A DNA stretch of 64,000 nucleotides from Lepidodermella squamata (lineage: Eukaryota; Gastrotricha). This document shows positions 63,043-64,000 of the stretch, piece by piece (positions within the stretch are counted from its first letter, which is position 1; every line of letters begins with the position of its first letter). Below the pieces are notes generated by a model, which searched no databases, was not told where the DNA came from, and saw only the letters and a program-made list of their open reading frames with translations. The position numbers and the translations under genes were made by a program. The stretch covers positions 2,542,001 through 2,606,000 of the forward strand of contig JBLDXI010000002.1 in the NCBI GenBank assembly GCA_047495785.1. The letters run 5' to 3'.

Positions 63043-64000
63043 GTTCCGAAGTAGCAAGCGAAATTTGAGAGATTAACCCATGATTCAAAAATAGCTGATC
63101 TAAGAAAATTATAAAGCTAAATATAGCGATGAGTTTGAAGATGAGACGGCTAATTTTAGCGTGGGGAGGAAGCAAAGGTTCAACCCGTCGGCATATCAAA
63201 TTCGATTATAGCGGAATCCCATACGAAAATATGCAAAGGTGTTTGTGAGAAATGAATGAAAAAAGAAAATATTCTCTATGCAATTAATGTCAACTCCGCA
63301 TCTTCTGCGACTTGCGACCTTGTAATTGCCACAGCCCGTAGCCGTTAAGTCTATGGATTTATTTGAACGAAATAATGTGGTGATTTCCACTCTTGTCAAA
63401 AGCTAAAAGGTAAATGTGCTATAGTGCGCGATGGAAAAAAATGCTCTTTTGCGGAAGAGAGTGCGCGATTAATCGAAAATATTATTCCCTTACACATTAT
63501 TTTGTGTGTTTTTTAATGCATGGTATACTGCTGCGCTTATATAAACGGCTTTTCTACGAGCTGAATATGATTTGCATTGAAAATCAATTTACGCTCTATT
63601 TGCAAAGCACAAGGAACACGACTTTTCTCGAAAAAATATGTTGTTCTCGGAAGGAAAACAAACACCTGTTTCTTCGATAATTGAAAGACAAAAGAAATTT
63701 TGTAAATTCGCTAGTTCAAAGTTCAAAGTTTTAATTCAGTTACTTTTTAGGGAACGTCTGAAATATCAGCACGGATTATTTCGGGGACATGCTGTCTATC
63801 AGAAAACGTATATCTTTCCATTGCCGTAGGGTTATTTGTTTTGATGATCGAATCAGATGAAAAAATTAACGAGACTGCTGGCTTTATTTTTCATTCACCG
63901 TATATTATATGATTTTCATTCTGATATATAATCGTCATGGGAAAGGCGATTATCGCGATATTATGGCACTAATTATTTGAGCACAAGAATTTAGATTTCA
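63043..64000. other. Upstream region of GPCR A3 to the window end
   Basis: No supported gene. Open frames at 63414-63680 and 63638-63829 have no recognisable features. Confidence 0.4.

Noticed and set aside
63178-63190. GGTTCAACCC as a tRNA B box
   Set aside because: No fitting A box or acceptor stem was found at the right distance.

Overview
This is animal nuclear DNA. Almost every gene is split by introns of about 49-60 bp with GT...AG borders, and the proteins are typical of animals: O-GlcNAc transferase, a Cys-loop channel, a Patched-related transporter, a nuclear receptor and GPCRs. The compact introns and the family mix would suit a small invertebrate, perhaps an ecdysozoan, but nothing here fixes the phylum. 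An internal tract of degenerate CCCTAA/CCTAA repeats lies at 18536-18607.

Layout. 1-4.7 kb: five-exon ogt gene (+). 5.1-13.8 kb: three tandem RING-finger genes (+) with a conserved downstream region that may fold as a beta-propeller and an acidic C-terminus. 13.9-43.6 kb: six GABA-B-like class C GPCR genes, five on - and one on +, almost all without introns. A secreted PI-PLC-X-domain protein, an orphan small gene and a Cys-loop channel subunit are set among them. The two closest receptors (803 aa each) flank 16.5-21.7 kb, which is full of mobile DNA: a PIF/Harbinger-like element with perfect 30-bp inverted ends, a telomere-like tract, and broken non-LTR reverse transcriptase pieces. 43.7-48.7 kb: a multi-spanning membrane protein (-) and a Patched-related protein (+), transcribed divergently. 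49.7-53.5 kb: a nuclear receptor and a secreted ankyrin-repeat protein (+). 53.5-63.0 kb: three tandem rhodopsin-like GPCR genes (-).

The main theme is lineage-specific expansion of receptors: nine GPCRs, one ligand-gated channel and one nuclear receptor in 50 kb. The class C set shares a PPKDLS-type signature just before TM1, an enlarged second intracellular loop in several members, and no C-terminal coiled-coil tail. The rhodopsin-like set shares an Asp-His-Phe/Val motif where Asp-Arg-Tyr is normal, Asp-Pro-x-Ile-Tyr in TM7, and a very long second extracellular loop. A separate 24-nt microexon encodes intracellular loop 2 in two of the three.

Gene models were spliced by hand. Exon lengths keep frame throughout each complete model given below, which supports them, but no transcript evidence was available.
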